Shown in pieces: positions 1 to 14,418 of a DNA stretch of 64,000 nt; position 1 is the stretch's first letter; every line of letters starts with the position of its first letter. This DNA comes from Methylobacterium sp. Leaf108 (GTDB taxonomy: Bacteria > Pseudomonadota > Alphaproteobacteria > Rhizobiales > Beijerinckiaceae). The notes under the pieces were generated by a model that saw only the letters and a list, made by a program, of their open reading frames with translations, ran no database searches and was not told the DNA's origin. The stretch covers positions 713,842-777,841 of the forward strand of contig NZ_LMND01000001.1 in NCBI RefSeq assembly GCF_001423265.1. Reading direction: 5' to 3'. Both the position numbers and the translations under genes were made by a program.

Positions 1-142
<142 letters not shown>

Positions 143-250
143 TCAACAGCTGTCGCGACATCGGGCGACCACCGCGTTTTGCAGCCCGGCATCACGGTTC
201 GGCAGAATCGGTATGGCTCGTGGACGAACCATTCGGCAGCACGGTCGGGA

Positions 251-541
251 TCACCCGACCATCAGCTTGTGGATCTCGGCCTGACGCTCGCAGTCTCGCC
301 TCAGCGAGTCGGCTCCGAAGTCGAGGGTGTAACCGCTCTCGTCCGTCCACGAGATGGAGTGCCCGTACTCGTCGACGCGCACGCCCGAGAAATTCTCAGG
401 GTCCTGCAGCCAGGTGAACACCTTGCCGCGGGCGATGAGCGGACGAAGATCGATGACGCCTTCATAGCCGTCCAGGAAGATCAGCTTGAGCACACCATGG
501 ATGACGGGCTCGGCGGTTGCGACCCGAGGCAGCTTCTTCAT
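251..541 (-). CDS. DUF2442 domain protein
   Basis: Small 96-residue protein resembling the DUF2442 family: a compact domain with the run FLDGYEGVIDLRPLIARGKV, followed by a strand-rich region with WTDESGYTLDFGAD. The biochemical role of the family is not established. Its ATG overlaps the TGA of the upstream DUF4160 gene by four bases, so the two are translationally coupled. DUF4160/DUF2442 pairs are widespread and look like toxin-antitoxin-type modules, but that is inference. It sits between sucB and lpdA on the operon strand and may be cotranscribed with them. Confidence 0.8.
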   Translation of the reverse strand: MKKLPRVATAEPVIHGVLKLIFLDGYEGVIDLRPLIARGKVFTWLQDPENFSGVRVDEYGHSISWTDESGYTLDFGADSLRRDCERQAEIHKLMVG

Positions 542-789
542 GCGATCGGCTCAACTTTCTCATGTGCTGTCGCCCGAAGGAAAGCGAGGCTCAGGTGGCG
601 TTGTCGCGACGCAGCCCAGTCCAGAATTGTCCGTCGTTTTGCAATCGGAAGAAACCCTTCTGTCACCGTGAGGCTTGCGATGTCGATGACGGCCCGATGC
701 TCGGCGATTTCGGCATGAAAATGAGGCGGCGGGTGTTCGTTCGCGCAGAACATGATGCGGACACCATCCACCTTCGCAACGACCGGCAT
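538..789 (-). CDS. DUF4160 domain protein
   Basis: Protein of 83 residues with the DUF4160 hallmark segment NEHPPPHFHAEIAEHRAVID near residues 17-36 and a C-terminal helical part around ILDWAASRQRHL. The His-rich PPHFH motif is typical of the family; function unknown. Overlaps the next gene (DUF2442) by ATGA. The pair interrupts the usual sucB-lpd neighbourhood, suggesting acquisition as a small module. A toxin/antitoxin-like or regulatory role is possible but not shown by the sequence. Confidence 0.82.
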   Translation of the reverse strand: MPVVAKVDGVRIMFCANEHPPPHFHAEIAEHRAVIDIASLTVTEGFLPIAKRRTILDWAASRQRHLSLAFLRATAHEKVEPIA

Positions 790-1036
790 CCGTCATGCCC
801 CTCGTACGGCTCGGGATGGACGAACGAACCTCTCGGCTGACACACACACGCCTCATCCCGCGGAGCGGCGAAGTGTTTGGACGATCGACTGCGAGAAGAG
901 AAAAACAGGGGAAACGAGGGTAGCTATCGCGGCTGAATCGAGAATGAGCACGATAATCAATGTTGCGGGAGGAAAATCCGTGTCGGCGGCCATGGCCGGT
1001 GAGATTGCCATTGCAACAGCCGCCGACATCGTCGTG

Positions 1037-2347
1037 TCACAGGTCCAGCACGAGCCGGGCCGGGTCCTCCAGCGCCTCCTTCACCCGCACCAGGAAGGTC
1101 ACCGCCTCCTTCCCGTCAACGATGCGGTGGTCGTAGGAGAGGGCGAGATACATCATCGGCCGCGCCTCGATCTTGCCGGCTCGCACGACCGGGCGCTCCT
1201 CGATGCGGTGCATGCCCAGGATGCCCGACTGCGGGGCGTTGAGGATCGGGGTCGACATCAGCGAGCCGTAGATGCCGCCGTTGGTGATGGTGAAGGTGCC
1301 GCCCTGCATCTCGTCGATGGAGAGCTTTCCGTCGCGCGCCTTTTTCCCGTAGCCGGCAATCGTCTTCTCGATCCCGGCGATGGAGAGGTCGTCGGCGTCG
1401 CGCACCACCGGCACCACGAGGCCCTTGTCGGTCCCGACCGCGATGCCGATGTGGTAGTAGTTCTTGTAGACGAGGTCGGTCCCGTCGATCTCGGCGTTCA
1501 CCGCCGGCACGTCCTTGAGCGCGCCGATCACCGCCTTGGTGAAGAAGCCCATGAAGCCGAGCTTGGTGCCGTGCTTCTTCTCGAACATGTCCTTGTACTG
1601 GGCGCGCAGGGCCATCACGGCGCCCATGTCGACGTCGTTGAACGTCGTCAGCATCGCCGCCGTGTCCTGGGCGTCCTTGAGGCGCCGGGCGATGGTCTGG
1701 CGGAGCTTGGACATCTTCACGCGCTCTTCGCGCGCGGCGTCGTCGGGCTTCGAGGCCGGACGCGGCGCCGGAGGAGCCTTGGCCTCGCGGGCCGGCGCCG
1801 CGGCGGGGGTCGGCCCCTTGGCCGTGGCATCGATCATGTCGCCCTTGGTCACGCGGCCGTCCTTGCCGGTGCCGGCGAGGGTGGCGGGATCGATGCCGGT
1901 TTCACGCGCCATCTTGGCCACCGCCGGGCCGTTGTCGCCTGAGGGGCGCGCGGCGGGCGATGCGCCCTCGCCGTGGTTGCCGTAGCCGGCCGAGGACTCG
2001 GTGGCGGGCCCGGAATCGGCCGGCTTCGCGCCTTCGGACCGGGCCTCCGGCTTGGTCTCCGTCGCCTTCGCCTCGGCTTTCTTCGGCGCGGGCTTGGCCC
2101 CGCCCGCCCCCGCCTCGACGATCGAGCCGAGCAGGGCGCCGGGCTCCACCGTCTCGCCGTCCTTGGCGACGATCTCGCCGAGTTCACCGGCGGCCGGCGC
2201 GTTGACCTCGAGGGTGACCTTGTCGGTCTCGAGTTCCACCAGCGGCTCGTCGGCCGCCACGATGTCGCCCGGCTTCTTGAACCAGCGGCCGATCGTGGCC
2301 TCGCTCACGGATTCGCCGAGCGTCGGGACGAGGATGTCGGTTGCCAT
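1037..2347 (-). CDS. sucB: 2-oxoglutarate dehydrogenase E2, dihydrolipoyl succinyltransferase
   Basis: Transfers the succinyl group from the E1 reaction to CoA. The 436-residue protein has the standard layout: lipoyl domain at about residues 1-80 with lipoyl-lysine K43 in ETDKVTLEV, an Ala/Pro/Lys-rich linker, a peripheral-subunit-binding domain (about 130-170), a second linker, and the catalytic acyltransferase domain ending in [13 protein letters not shown] with active-site His and Asp. Start chosen at [14 protein letters not shown], the conserved N-terminus; the frame stays open upstream into sucA, but those codons are not E2-like. Sixty-five bases separate it from sucA. Subunit of the cytosolic 2-oxoglutarate dehydrogenase complex. 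Confidence 0.97.
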   Translation of the reverse strand: MATDILVPTLGESVSEATIGRWFKKPGDIVAADEPLVELETDKVTLEVNAPAAGELGEIVAKDGETVEPGALLGSIVEAGAGGAKPAPKKAEAKATETKPEARSEGAKPADSGPATESSAGYGNHGEGASPAARPSGDNGPAVAKMARETGIDPATLAGTGKDGRVTKGDMIDATAKGPTPAAAPAREAKAPPAPRPASKPDDAAREERVKMSKLRQTIARRLKDAQDTAAMLTTFNDVDMGAVMALRAQYKDMFEKKHGTKLGFMGFFTKAVIGALKDVPAVNAEIDGTDLVYKNYYHIGIAVGTDKGLVVPVVRDADDLSIAGIEKTIAGYGKKARDGKLSIDEMQGGTFTITNGGIYGSLMSTPILNAPQSGILGMHRIEERPVVRAGKIEARPMMYLALSYDHRIVDGKEAVTFLVRVKEALEDPARLVLDL

Positions 2348-2412
2348 GTGGTTTCGTCCCCGGAGGGTTGGGGCCGCGGCGGGCGCGGCCTGACAAGGAG
2401 AGGGCGCGGCCG

Positions 2413-5406
<2,994 letters not shown>

Positions 5407-5559
5407 CGGTCGTTCATCCTGCCGCTGGAGAGCCCGCCCCTCGGGCCCTCGTCCGGGTCGGCCCCGACCCGGGTTGTCGATCGATGCGGGGCTCAACCCA
5501 GCATCGCCATCTTCATATAGGTGCGGCGCACCGGAATGCACCGCACCGCAAACGCGGCC

Positions 5560-6444
<885 letters not shown>

Positions 6445-6816
6445 TTAGGTCGGCGCTCCAGAGTAGACGCGGGGCATCTGCTTCACAAAAGATCGGATCG
6501 AGAGCCACACGAAGAACATGCTGGCGACTGATCCCGGCACCGCGGCAATGGTGAAAAGGAACAGCCCTCGAACGGTCGCATCGTTATCCGTCATTGCGTC
6601 TCCGATGATGATAGGAGGACGGTCGGCTTCGACTGAACATTGGTACACGCTGAATATTGGGACGAGAGTTAGAACGGCGAGCATGATCTGCCCGGTGAGC
6701 ACGCCTGCTTGAAGTCCAAACAATCCACGGATGCTCCAAACCGCAGCGCAAGCGGGCGTAGCGATAACTCCTATGCCTCCAAGGATAAAAATGCCAAGGA
6801 GCAGCGGAATTTCCAT
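6445..6816 (-). CDS. hypothetical small membrane protein between sucC and sucD
   Basis: I do not recognise a family. From the ATG at 6816 it has 123 residues with about four hydrophobic segments: [20 protein letters not shown] at the N-terminus, then around [20 protein letters not shown], a polar loop [20 protein letters not shown], then [20 protein letters not shown]. It ends [19 protein letters not shown] at 6834, with a GAAGGG element upstream, would add six residues. It fills the space between sucC (stop at 6840) and sucD (start at 6444), and its stop touches the sucD ATG. Local base composition is clearly less GC-rich than the flanking suc genes, suggesting later insertion. Confidence 0.7.
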   Translation of the reverse strand: MEIPLLLGIFILGGIGVIATPACAAVWSIRGLFGLQAGVLTGQIMLAVLTLVPIFSVYQCSVEADRPPIIIGDAMTDNDATVRGLFLFTIAAVPGSVASMFFVWLSIRSFVKQMPRVYSGAPT

Positions 6817-6839
6817 TTCGACCGGAATGTGCAAGCCGC

Positions 6840-8036
6840 TCAGCCCTTCTTGACCGCAGCCACGATCTTCTGCGCAGCATCATCGAGGTCGTCGGCCGAA
6901 ATCACGTTCAGCCCGGAATTTCGAATAATGTCCTTGCCCTGCTCGACGTTGGTGCCCTCCAGGCGCACCACCAGCGGCACCTGCAGGCCCACCGCTTTCA
7001 CCGCAGCGATGACGCCGCGGGCGATGACGTCGCACTTCATGATCCCGCCGAAGATGTTGACGAGGATGCCCTTCACCTGCGGGTCGGCGGTGATGATCTT
7101 GAAGGCCGCGGTGACCTTCTCCTCGCTCGCGCCGCCGCCGACGTCGAGGAAGTTGGCCGGCTCCTCGCCGTAGAGCTTGATGATGTCGAGGGTTGCCATG
7201 GCCAGACCCGCGCCGTTGACCATGCAGCCGATTGTGCCGTCGAGGGCGATGTAGGCGAGGTCGTATTTCGAGGCCTCGATCTCCTTGGCGTCCTCCTCGG
7301 TCTCGTCGCGCAGGGCCACGATGTCGGGGTGGCGGTAGAGGGCGTTGGAATCGAACGAGATCTTGGCGTCCAGGCATTTGAGATGGCCGTCGCCGGTGAG
7401 CACCAGCGGGTTGATCTCGAGCATGCTCATGTCCTTGGCGGTGAACGCCGTATAGAGCCTGGTGACGAGATCGCCCGCTTCCTTGGCCTGCGGGCCGGTG
7501 AGCCCGAGGGTCTTGGCGACGAGGCGGCCGTGGTGGGGCATCACGCCGGTGGCCGGATCGACCGAGAAGGTGACGATCTTCTCCGGCGTCTCGTGGGCCA
7601 CCGTCTCGATGTCCATGCCGCCTTCGGTGGAGACCACGAAGGCGACCTTGCCGGTCTCGCGGTCCACCAGCATCGAGAGGTAGAACTCCGCCTCGATCTG
7701 GGCGCCCTCCTCGATGTAGAGGCGGTTGACCTGCTTGCCGGCCTCGCCGGTCTGAATCGTCACCAGGGTCTCGCCGAGCATTTCGCCGGCAAACTGCTTG
7801 ACCTCGTCGATGGACTTGGTGACGCGCACGCCGCCCTTGGCCCCGGCCGGCGCGCCCTTGAACGTGCCCTTGCCGCGCCCGCCCGCATGGATCTGCGACT
7901 TCACCACCCAGACCGGGCCGCCCAGTTCCCTGGCGGCGGCCTCGGCCTCCTCGGCCTTGAAGATCGGAACGCCGCGCGAGACCGGCAGGCCGAATTCCTT
8001 GAGCACCGCCTTGGCCTGGTATTCGTGGATGTTCAT
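6840..8036 (-). CDS. sucC: succinyl-CoA ligase (ADP-forming) beta subunit
   Basis: Nucleotide-binding and succinate-binding partner of SucD. The 398-residue protein starts [20 protein letters not shown], an ATP-grasp domain with the [10 protein letters not shown] segment, and ends in the CoA-ligase domain containing [16 protein letters not shown]. Length matches the family. It is the second gene of the mdh-suc unit. A perfect 26-base inverted repeat lies in the 116-base gap to mdh. Confidence 0.97.
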   Translation of the reverse strand: MNIHEYQAKAVLKEFGLPVSRGVPIFKAEEAEAAARELGGPVWVVKSQIHAGGRGKGTFKGAPAGAKGGVRVTKSIDEVKQFAGEMLGETLVTIQTGEAGKQVNRLYIEEGAQIEAEFYLSMLVDRETGKVAFVVSTEGGMDIETVAHETPEKIVTFSVDPATGVMPHHGRLVAKTLGLTGPQAKEAGDLVTRLYTAFTAKDMSMLEINPLVLTGDGHLKCLDAKISFDSNALYRHPDIVALRDETEEDAKEIEASKYDLAYIALDGTIGCMVNGAGLAMATLDIIKLYGEEPANFLDVGGGASEEKVTAAFKIITADPQVKGILVNIFGGIMKCDVIARGVIAAVKAVGLQVPLVVRLEGTNVEQGKDIIRNSGLNVISADDLDDAAQKIVAAVKKG

Positions 8037-8048
8037 CGCAACCTCTTT

Positions 8049-8145
8049 GGCGAATGGGGAGTGGCGAATGGCGAGTAGGGGGCGTCGATGTCACGGCGAC
8101 CGGAAGGCTGACCTTCCATTCGCCATTCGCCACTCCCCATTCGCC
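8049..8145. repeat. 26-bp perfect inverted repeat between mdh and sucC
   Basis: The arms 8049-8074 and 8120-8145 are exact reverse complements, separated by 45 bases. Each arm contains the word GGCGAATGG, itself repeated within the arm (GCGAATGGGGAG and GTGGCGAATGG). In RNA this would form a long stem in the mdh-sucC intergenic transcript, able to act as an attenuator or as an mRNA stability or processing element. There is no T-run, so a simple intrinsic terminator is unlikely. Confidence 0.85.
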
Positions 8146-8152
8146 CGAGCCG

Positions 8153-9424
<1,272 letters not shown>

Positions 9425-10258
9425 TCAGAGCTGGCCGGAACGCAGGCTGCGCTGAATCGCCTGGATCACCACGCCGAAGCGCAGATCGACGAGGTCGCGC
9501 GGCAGGTCGGCGTCGTTCTGGATCGCGAGGGGGTGGGTGAAGCGGTAGCTCGCATCGAAGATGTAGGCGATGGCCCGCTCGCGGTCGCGGGCGACGAAGG
9601 CCCCGGCGCCGATGCCTTCCTCGACCACCCGCTCGACCAGGTTGCGCAGGCGGACCCGGTGCCGGCGGGCGATCGGCCGTGCCGCCACCGCGGCATCGAG
9701 GTGGACCGCGAAGAGATGGGGCGCCTGCGACAGGGTCTCGCGCTGGGCCGCGGCCAGGGCGGTGAGGAGCCGCTCGATCTTGTCGTCGGCGGGGTCCGGC
9801 GCGTCGGCGATCCGGGCGAGCTCGGCCTCGACGTCGCGCAGCCAGCGCCCGACCACGGCGTCGAGGAGCGCGTCCTTCGAGGGGAAGTAGCGATAGACGT
9901 TGGCGTGGGTCATGCCGGCCTCGGCGGCCACCGCGACGACGGTGACGCGCTTGGGGCCCAGCCGGGCGAGATGGTCCGAGGCGATGGCGAGCAGGCGCAC
10001 GTCGGCCGAGACCGTGGCCGGGCGCGACCGGAGGGCGACCCGCAGCGGCCGGACCGCAGGGGGGACGGACGCCTCCGGTGCCGACTCGGCCGGGGCGGGG
10101 ACGGGCTCGCCCAAGACGGCCAGCTCCTGGGCCGGCTCTTGGACCGGCCCCTGCGGCACCGCCGCGACCACGGCGACGGGCGTCGCGGGTCGCTTGGTGA
10201 AGGCATCCCGTCCGCGGGCCGCCGCGTTCCGGTGGGCGCGCGCCCGCATCGGCACCAT
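9425..10258 (-). CDS. TetR/AcrR family transcriptional regulator
   Basis: 277-residue DNA-binding regulator. After a long low-complexity Ala/Pro-rich N-terminal extension of about 95 residues comes a TetR helix-turn-helix with VTVVAVAAEAGMTHANVYRY, then FPSKDALLDAVVGRWL. A ligand-binding helical domain follows, with a TetR C-terminal segment around ERVVEEGIGAGAFVARDRER. Starts at ATG 10258 (MVPMRARAH); 10249 is the alternative. The extension is unusual, as most family members place the HTH within the first 50 residues. The target is unknown; it is transcribed towards mdh. Confidence 0.85.
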   Translation of the reverse strand: MVPMRARAHRNAAARGRDAFTKRPATPVAVVAAVPQGPVQEPAQELAVLGEPVPAPAESAPEASVPPAVRPLRVALRSRPATVSADVRLLAIASDHLARLGPKRVTVVAVAAEAGMTHANVYRYFPSKDALLDAVVGRWLRDVEAELARIADAPDPADDKIERLLTALAAAQRETLSQAPHLFAVHLDAAVAARPIARRHRVRLRNLVERVVEEGIGAGAFVARDRERAIAYIFDASYRFTHPLAIQNDADLPRDLVDLRFGVVIQAIQRSLRSGQL

Positions 10259-10332
10259 GTCCTCTTCGAAAGGCGGCCGGCACGCAGACCGTGTATCCGC
10301 GCCCGGCAGCCCTGAGTCAGTCGCATAGCCTG

Positions 10333-11112
10333 TCAGAACCGGTTCTTCCAGGCCCGCAGGGCGGTGAAAACCTCCACCGGTGCCGCCTGCGCGGAAAGAT
10401 TCACGGCTTTGGCGAGGGTCGCCTGGTCGGATCGCAGGAACGGGTTGGTGGCGCGCTCCATCCCGATGGTGGTCGGGATCAGGAACCGGCCTTCGCCGGC
10501 CGCCGCCTCGGCCTCGGCCATGCGCGCGGCGAGGGCGGCATTGTCGGGCTCGGCGGCCAGCGCGAAGCGCGCGTTGGCCAGCACGTAGTCGTGGCCGCTG
10601 TAGACCTGGGTCGCGTCGGGCAGGGCCAGGAACCGGCTCAGGGAGTGCCACAGCACCTCCGGCGGCCCTTCGAGAATGCGGCCGCAGCCCAGGGTGAACA
10701 GGGTGTCGCCGGCGAAGGCGACCCCGGCCTGCCCGAACACGTAGGAGACGTGGTCGTCGCAATGGCCCGGCGTCTCCCAGACCTCGGCGGCGAGCTCGCC
10801 GATCCGCACGACGTCGCCCTCCTTCACGGTCCGGTCGACCTCAGGCACCGCGCCACCCGCCTTGAGCGGCGCCGTGACCTTGGCGCCGGTGCGCCGCTTG
10901 ACCTCGGGGATGCCCTCGACGTGGTCGCCGTGGCGGTGGGTGACCAGGATGTCGGTCAGCGTCCAGCCGGTCTCGTCGAGGGCGGCCAGCACCGCGGCGG
11001 CCTCGGGCACGTCGATGGCGGCGCAGGCCCCGGTGGCGGGATCGCGCAGGAGCACGCCGATGTTGTCGCTGCGGCAGGGGAAGGTGCGGATCTCGGGGCG
11101 AGGGTCGGTCAT
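10333..11112 (-). CDS. gloB: hydroxyacylglutathione hydrolase (glyoxalase II)
   Basis: Hydrolyses S-D-lactoylglutathione to lactate and glutathione, completing methylglyoxal detoxification. The 259-residue metallo-beta-lactamase fold has the dinuclear metal motif THRHGDH at about residues 57-63, the second metal ligands in ETPGHCDDHVSY, and GDTLFTLGCGR, which is characteristic of GloB. The C-terminal HAGH domain contains SGHDYVLANARFAL and ends in LRAWKNRF. Start MTDPRPEIRTFPCRSDN. Divergent from the methyltransferase gene, with 150 bases between starts. Confidence 0.95.
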   Translation of the reverse strand: MTDPRPEIRTFPCRSDNIGVLLRDPATGACAAIDVPEAAAVLAALDETGWTLTDILVTHRHGDHVEGIPEVKRRTGAKVTAPLKAGGAVPEVDRTVKEGDVVRIGELAAEVWETPGHCDDHVSYVFGQAGVAFAGDTLFTLGCGRILEGPPEVLWHSLSRFLALPDATQVYSGHDYVLANARFALAAEPDNAALAARMAEAEAAAGEGRFLIPTTIGMERATNPFLRSDQATLAKAVNLSAQAAPVEVFTALRAWKNRF

Positions 11113-11262
11113 GGTGGGGTTCACTCCATCGTTCGGCGGTCGAAGAACATGAGGTAGAGCAGGCGGTTCCGTGCGCAGCGCGGGTTGCCGGGCGCGCCCG
11201 CGATCCCCATTGATGGCCCTCGTCGGGCTTCCACGGCCCGGACGGGCCGGAACCGCAACGCC

Positions 11263-11997
11263 ATGCGTCTCGACGTCACCGATCTGCGCGCCTTCTACGC
11301 CACGCCGCTCGGCAGCGTGACCCACCGCATCGTCGGCCGCGCGGTCCACGGCTTCCTCGGCTCCGTCTCCGGCCTGAGGGTGCTCGGGCTCGGCTACGCG
11401 ACCCCCTACCTCACCACCGTGCATTGCATCGCCGAGCGCACGCTGGCCTTCATGCCCGCCACGCAGGGCGTGGTGAACTGGCCGGGCAGCGGCCGCTCGG
11501 CCTCGGCGCTCGCTGACCTGACGATGATGCCCCTGCCGGAGGCGGCGGTGGACCGCGTCATCCTGGTCCATGCCCTCGAATCGGTGGAGAGCCCCACCGA
11601 ACTGCTGCAGGAGGTCTGGCGGGTGTTGACGCCGGGGGGGCGCATGATCCTCGTCGTGCCCAACCGCCGTGGCGTCTGGGCCCGGCGCGAGGCGACGCCG
11701 TTCGGCCACGGCCAGCCCTACAGCCGCTCGCAGCTCGGCCGGCTGATGCGCAGCACCCTGTTCTCGCCGGAGGGCTGGGCCGAGACCCTGTACATGCCAC
11801 CGGTGGAGAGCCGCCTGTGGCTGCGCACCGCCGGGGCCTGGGAGCGGTTCGGCACCGGCCTGTCGCTGCCCTTCGCCGGGCTGCACGTGGTCGACGCGAC
11901 CAAGCAGCTGTATCGCCCGATTCCCGTGCATCAGGTCCGGCGCAGCACCCTGCGCGCGCCCGCCCGGGTCCTGGTCCCCGCTCCCTCACCGGGCTGA
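11263..11997 (+). CDS. class I SAM-dependent methyltransferase
   Basis: 244-residue protein resembling Methyltransf_11 proteins that sit divergently from gloB in alphaproteobacteria. It has a glycine-rich SAM-binding strand LRVLGLGYATPYL (about residues 41-53), an acidic/hydrophobic segment VDRVILVHALESVESPTELL, and the post-motif GRMILVVPNRRGVWARRE. The substrate is unknown. Start at MRLDVTDLRAFYATPLG, 13 bases after an AACCGC stretch. MarC follows after four bases on the same strand, so cotranscription is likely. Confidence 0.82.
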   Translation: MRLDVTDLRAFYATPLGSVTHRIVGRAVHGFLGSVSGLRVLGLGYATPYLTTVHCIAERTLAFMPATQGVVNWPGSGRSASALADLTMMPLPEAAVDRVILVHALESVESPTELLQEVWRVLTPGGRMILVVPNRRGVWARREATPFGHGQPYSRSQLGRLMRSTLFSPEGWAETLYMPPVESRLWLRTAGAWERFGTGLSLPFAGLHVVDATKQLYRPIPVHQVRRSTLRAPARVLVPAPSPG

Positions 11998-12001
11998 CGC
12001 G

Positions 12002-12688
12002 ATGACCGACGCCATCAGCCTGGAAGCCGGGGTCGCGAGCTTCCTCCTGGCGCTCTCGACCCTGTTCTCCATCGTCAACCCGGTGGGGGCCGCCCTCATC
12101 TTCGCCCAGGTGACGGCGCAGAACAGCCATGCCGAGCGCCTCGAACTCGCCCGGCGGATCGGCTTCTACGCGGCGCTGATCATGCTGGCCGCGCTCTGGG
12201 CCGGGGCGCCGATCCTCAACTTCTTCGGCGTCTCGCTGGCGGCCCTGCGGATCGCCGGCGGCCTCGTGGTCGGCGCCTCGGCGTGGACGCTGCTGCGCGC
12301 ACCCGAGGCCCGCGAGGCGCGCAAGCACGCCGAGGCGCAGGAGCCGGCCGGCAACCTCGCCGAGATCGCCTTCTTCCCCCTCACCCTGCCCTTCACCACC
12401 GGCCCCGGCACCATCGCGGTGGCGATCGCGCTGGGCTCGAACCGGCCGCCGGCCGGGCCGGAATCCGTCGGCTTCTTCGTGGGCGTGTCGCTCGCCGCCC
12501 TCGTCATCGCCGCGATGGTACGCATCGCCTACGGCTCGGCCGACCGGGTCGTCTCGCTGATCGGCCCGGGCCGGGCGCGGGTGCTCGGCCGGCTCTCGGC
12601 CTTCCTGCTCCTGTGCGTCGGCACCCAGATCTTCCTCAACGGTGTCGTCGACGTGCTCGGGCCGCTGGTGGCGGGGCGGAAGTCGTGA
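12002..12688 (+). CDS. MarC family integral membrane protein
   Basis: 228 residues with six predicted transmembrane helices, typical of MarC/YchE proteins. Diagnostic stretches are FSIVNPVGAALIFAQVT near residue 21 and FFPLTLPFTTGPGTIAVAIA near 125. Members of this family sit in the inner membrane; proposed roles include amino-acid or small-molecule export, but the substrate is unresolved. Begins four bases after the methyltransferase stop. Confidence 0.9.
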   Translation: MTDAISLEAGVASFLLALSTLFSIVNPVGAALIFAQVTAQNSHAERLELARRIGFYAALIMLAALWAGAPILNFFGVSLAALRIAGGLVVGASAWTLLRAPEAREARKHAEAQEPAGNLAEIAFFPLTLPFTTGPGTIAVAIALGSNRPPAGPESVGFFVGVSLAALVIAAMVRIAYGSADRVVSLIGPGRARVLGRLSAFLLLCVGTQIFLNGVVDVLGPLVAGRKS

Positions 12689-12719
12689 CGGACCGTCGAC
12701 GGAGGACCCTCGCGTGGCG

Positions 12720-13064
12720 TCACCGGTCGGGATAGGCCGTGATGAAGCGAGCGGTGTTGTGCGCTTCGGCGAGCCAGACGGTCCTGATCCGAGGATTTCG
12801 ACCGTCGGGAGTCCTGATCGGGCCTGCGTAGACGAGTCGGATGTCGCCAGCCTTCCCGACGACGCGTCCGGCGAAATGGTCGGGCACGGCATGGTCGAGG
12901 ATGGCCCGGCCCAGCGTCTCGGGGTCGCTGACGCTGAACCCGAAAGCTAGGAAGAACCGCGCCTTGGGTCCGCCCAATGCATGGTGGAGGTTGAGGAGGT
13001 ACCCGACGATCTTGGCAGGGTTCACGACAAAATGTGTGGGCCGATCGCTGGTCGGTGCCCTCAC
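12720..13064 (-). CDS. DUF6883-like protein
   Basis: 114-residue protein with the pattern PAKIVGYLLNLHHALGGPKA followed by RFFLAFGFSVSDPETLGRAI, matching the DUF6883 family. The C-terminal part (VRLVYAGPIRTPDGRNPRIR-like strands, then TVWLAEAHNTARFITAYP) matches the same family. Function unknown. Starts with GTG overlapping the TGA of the upstream DUF4926 gene (GTGA), a coupled pair. Such pairs occur in small accessory modules; a toxin-antitoxin-like role is speculation. Confidence 0.75.
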   Translation of the reverse strand: MRAPTSDRPTHFVVNPAKIVGYLLNLHHALGGPKARFFLAFGFSVSDPETLGRAILDHAVPDHFAGRVVGKAGDIRLVYAGPIRTPDGRNPRIRTVWLAEAHNTARFITAYPDR

Positions 13065-13330
13065 GCTCGGGCGGCACCCGCTCGCACAAGCTCATCCGCC
13101 ATGACGGTGGCGAGCGTTCCGGGAGGCTCGCTGAACTCGACGATGTAGGCGATCCCGTCGCGAACGACGGCCACGACCGTGCCGTCCGTGCCCGCCGTCA
13201 GGACGGCGCCATCGTCGGCGGACACGTCGCTCAGGAGCACCACCTCGTCAAGATCCTTCAGATCCGTCCGCGGCTCGTCCTTTCGCGACAGATCCTGCTT
13301 TCGCACCAGGTCTTGGGCTGCGCTCGTCAT
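13061..13330 (-). CDS. DUF4926-like protein
   Basis: 89 residues. The core [20 protein letters not shown] and [20 protein letters not shown] matches DUF4926, small SH3-like beta-barrel proteins, and a short tail carries [12 protein letters not shown] charged N-terminal stretch of about 25 residues precedes the core. Function unknown. Overlaps the downstream DUF6883-like gene by four bases. It faces away from dapB. Confidence 0.75.
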   Translation of the reverse strand: MTSAAQDLVRKQDLSRKDEPRTDLKDLDEVVLLSDVSADDGAVLTAGTDGTVVAVVRDGIAYIVEFSEPPGTLATVMADELVRAGAARA

Positions 13331-13415
13331 GCGAGAACGATATGCCGTTCCCCATGCCGTGCAAGGTCCCTGCGCAAGGTCCCCGCGCCCCTGCCTCCTC
13401 GATCCCTTCGTCTTT

Positions 13416-13447
13416 GCAGAGTCTTGGCCGAGCAGAGTCTTGGCCGA
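13416..13447. repeat. 16-bp tandem duplication upstream of dapB
   Basis: GCAGAGTCTTGGCCGA occurs at 13416-13431 and again at 13432-13447, followed by a degenerate third echo (TTGGCAGAGCC). A second near-duplication of GCAAGGTCCC lies just upstream at about 13361-13382. All fall between the DUF4926-like gene and dapB, where dapB promoter elements would be expected. Confidence 0.8.
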
Positions 13448-13503
13448 GCCTTGGCAGAGCCGGCCCCAGGCTGTACCGCCAGCCGGAACGGTCGGAGGAC
13501 AGC

Positions 13504-14301
13504 ATGCGGCTCGTGGTGGTGGGCGCCGACGGGCGCATGGGGCGGATGCTGATCCGCGCAGTGGCCGAGGCCGAGGGCTGCACGCTGTCGGGGGCGATCG
13601 AGCGCGAGGGCTCGCCCGCGCTGGGCCAGGATGCCGGGACGCTGGCCGGCATCGGGGCGCTCGGCGTGCCCGTCACCGACGATCCGCTGCCGGTCTTCGC
13701 CGCCGCCGAGGGCGTGCTCGATTTCACCGTGCCCGCGGCCACCATCGTCTTTGCCGAACTCGCGGCCCAGGCGCGGATCGTCCACGTGGTCGGCACCACC
13801 GGGATGGACGAGGCCCACCTCGCCAGGCTGGCGGCCGCGGCCCATCACGCCAGGATCGTGCGCTCGGGCAACATGTCCCTCGGGGTCAACCTCGTGGCCG
13901 GGCTGGTGCGCAAGGTCGCCGCGGCCCTCGGCGAGGACTTCGACATCGAGATCGTCGAGATGCACCACCGCATGAAGGTGGATGCGCCGTCCGGCACCGC
14001 GCTGCTCCTCGGCGAGGCGGCGGCGGAGGGGCGCGGCGTGGCGCTCCCCGACGTGCGCGTCTCGACCCGCGACGGCCACACCGGCGCGCGCCGACCCGGC
14101 GACATCGGGTTCGCCACCCTGCGCGGCGGCAGCGTGGTCGGCGACCACAGCGTGGTCTTCGCCGGCCCCGGCGAGCGCATCACGCTCTCCCACCACGCCG
14201 AGGACCGCGCCATCTTCGCCCGCGGCGCGGTGCGCGCAGCGCGATGGGCCTTCGCCCGGCCGCCGGGCCTCTACGGCATGGCCGACGTGCTCGGGCTCTG
14301 A
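13504..14301 (+). CDS. dapB: 4-hydroxy-tetrahydrodipicolinate reductase
   Basis: NAD(P)H-dependent step of diaminopimelate and lysine synthesis. The 265-residue protein starts [20 protein letters not shown] with the nucleotide-binding GxxGxMG. The catalytic motif [20 protein letters not shown] contains the proton-donor His pair and Lys. The C-terminal domain ends [13 protein letters not shown], as is typical. The start is the first ATG in frame with the conserved N-terminus. gpmA follows 117 bases downstream. Confidence 0.96.
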   Translation: MRLVVVGADGRMGRMLIRAVAEAEGCTLSGAIEREGSPALGQDAGTLAGIGALGVPVTDDPLPVFAAAEGVLDFTVPAATIVFAELAAQARIVHVVGTTGMDEAHLARLAAAAHHARIVRSGNMSLGVNLVAGLVRKVAAALGEDFDIEIVEMHHRMKVDAPSGTALLLGEAAAEGRGVALPDVRVSTRDGHTGARRPGDIGFATLRGGSVVGDHSVVFAGPGERITLSHHAEDRAIFARGAVRAARWAFARPPGLYGMADVLGL

Positions 14302-14418
14302 TAGACGCGCTCGGCAAACGGCGCCCGCGTCATCGCGCGTTCAGGCTCGGGCAGGCATCAGCCGTGGCGGCGCACGTTTGTGCACCGCACCATCCACGAC
14401 CGAAGGGATCGTTGCCCC

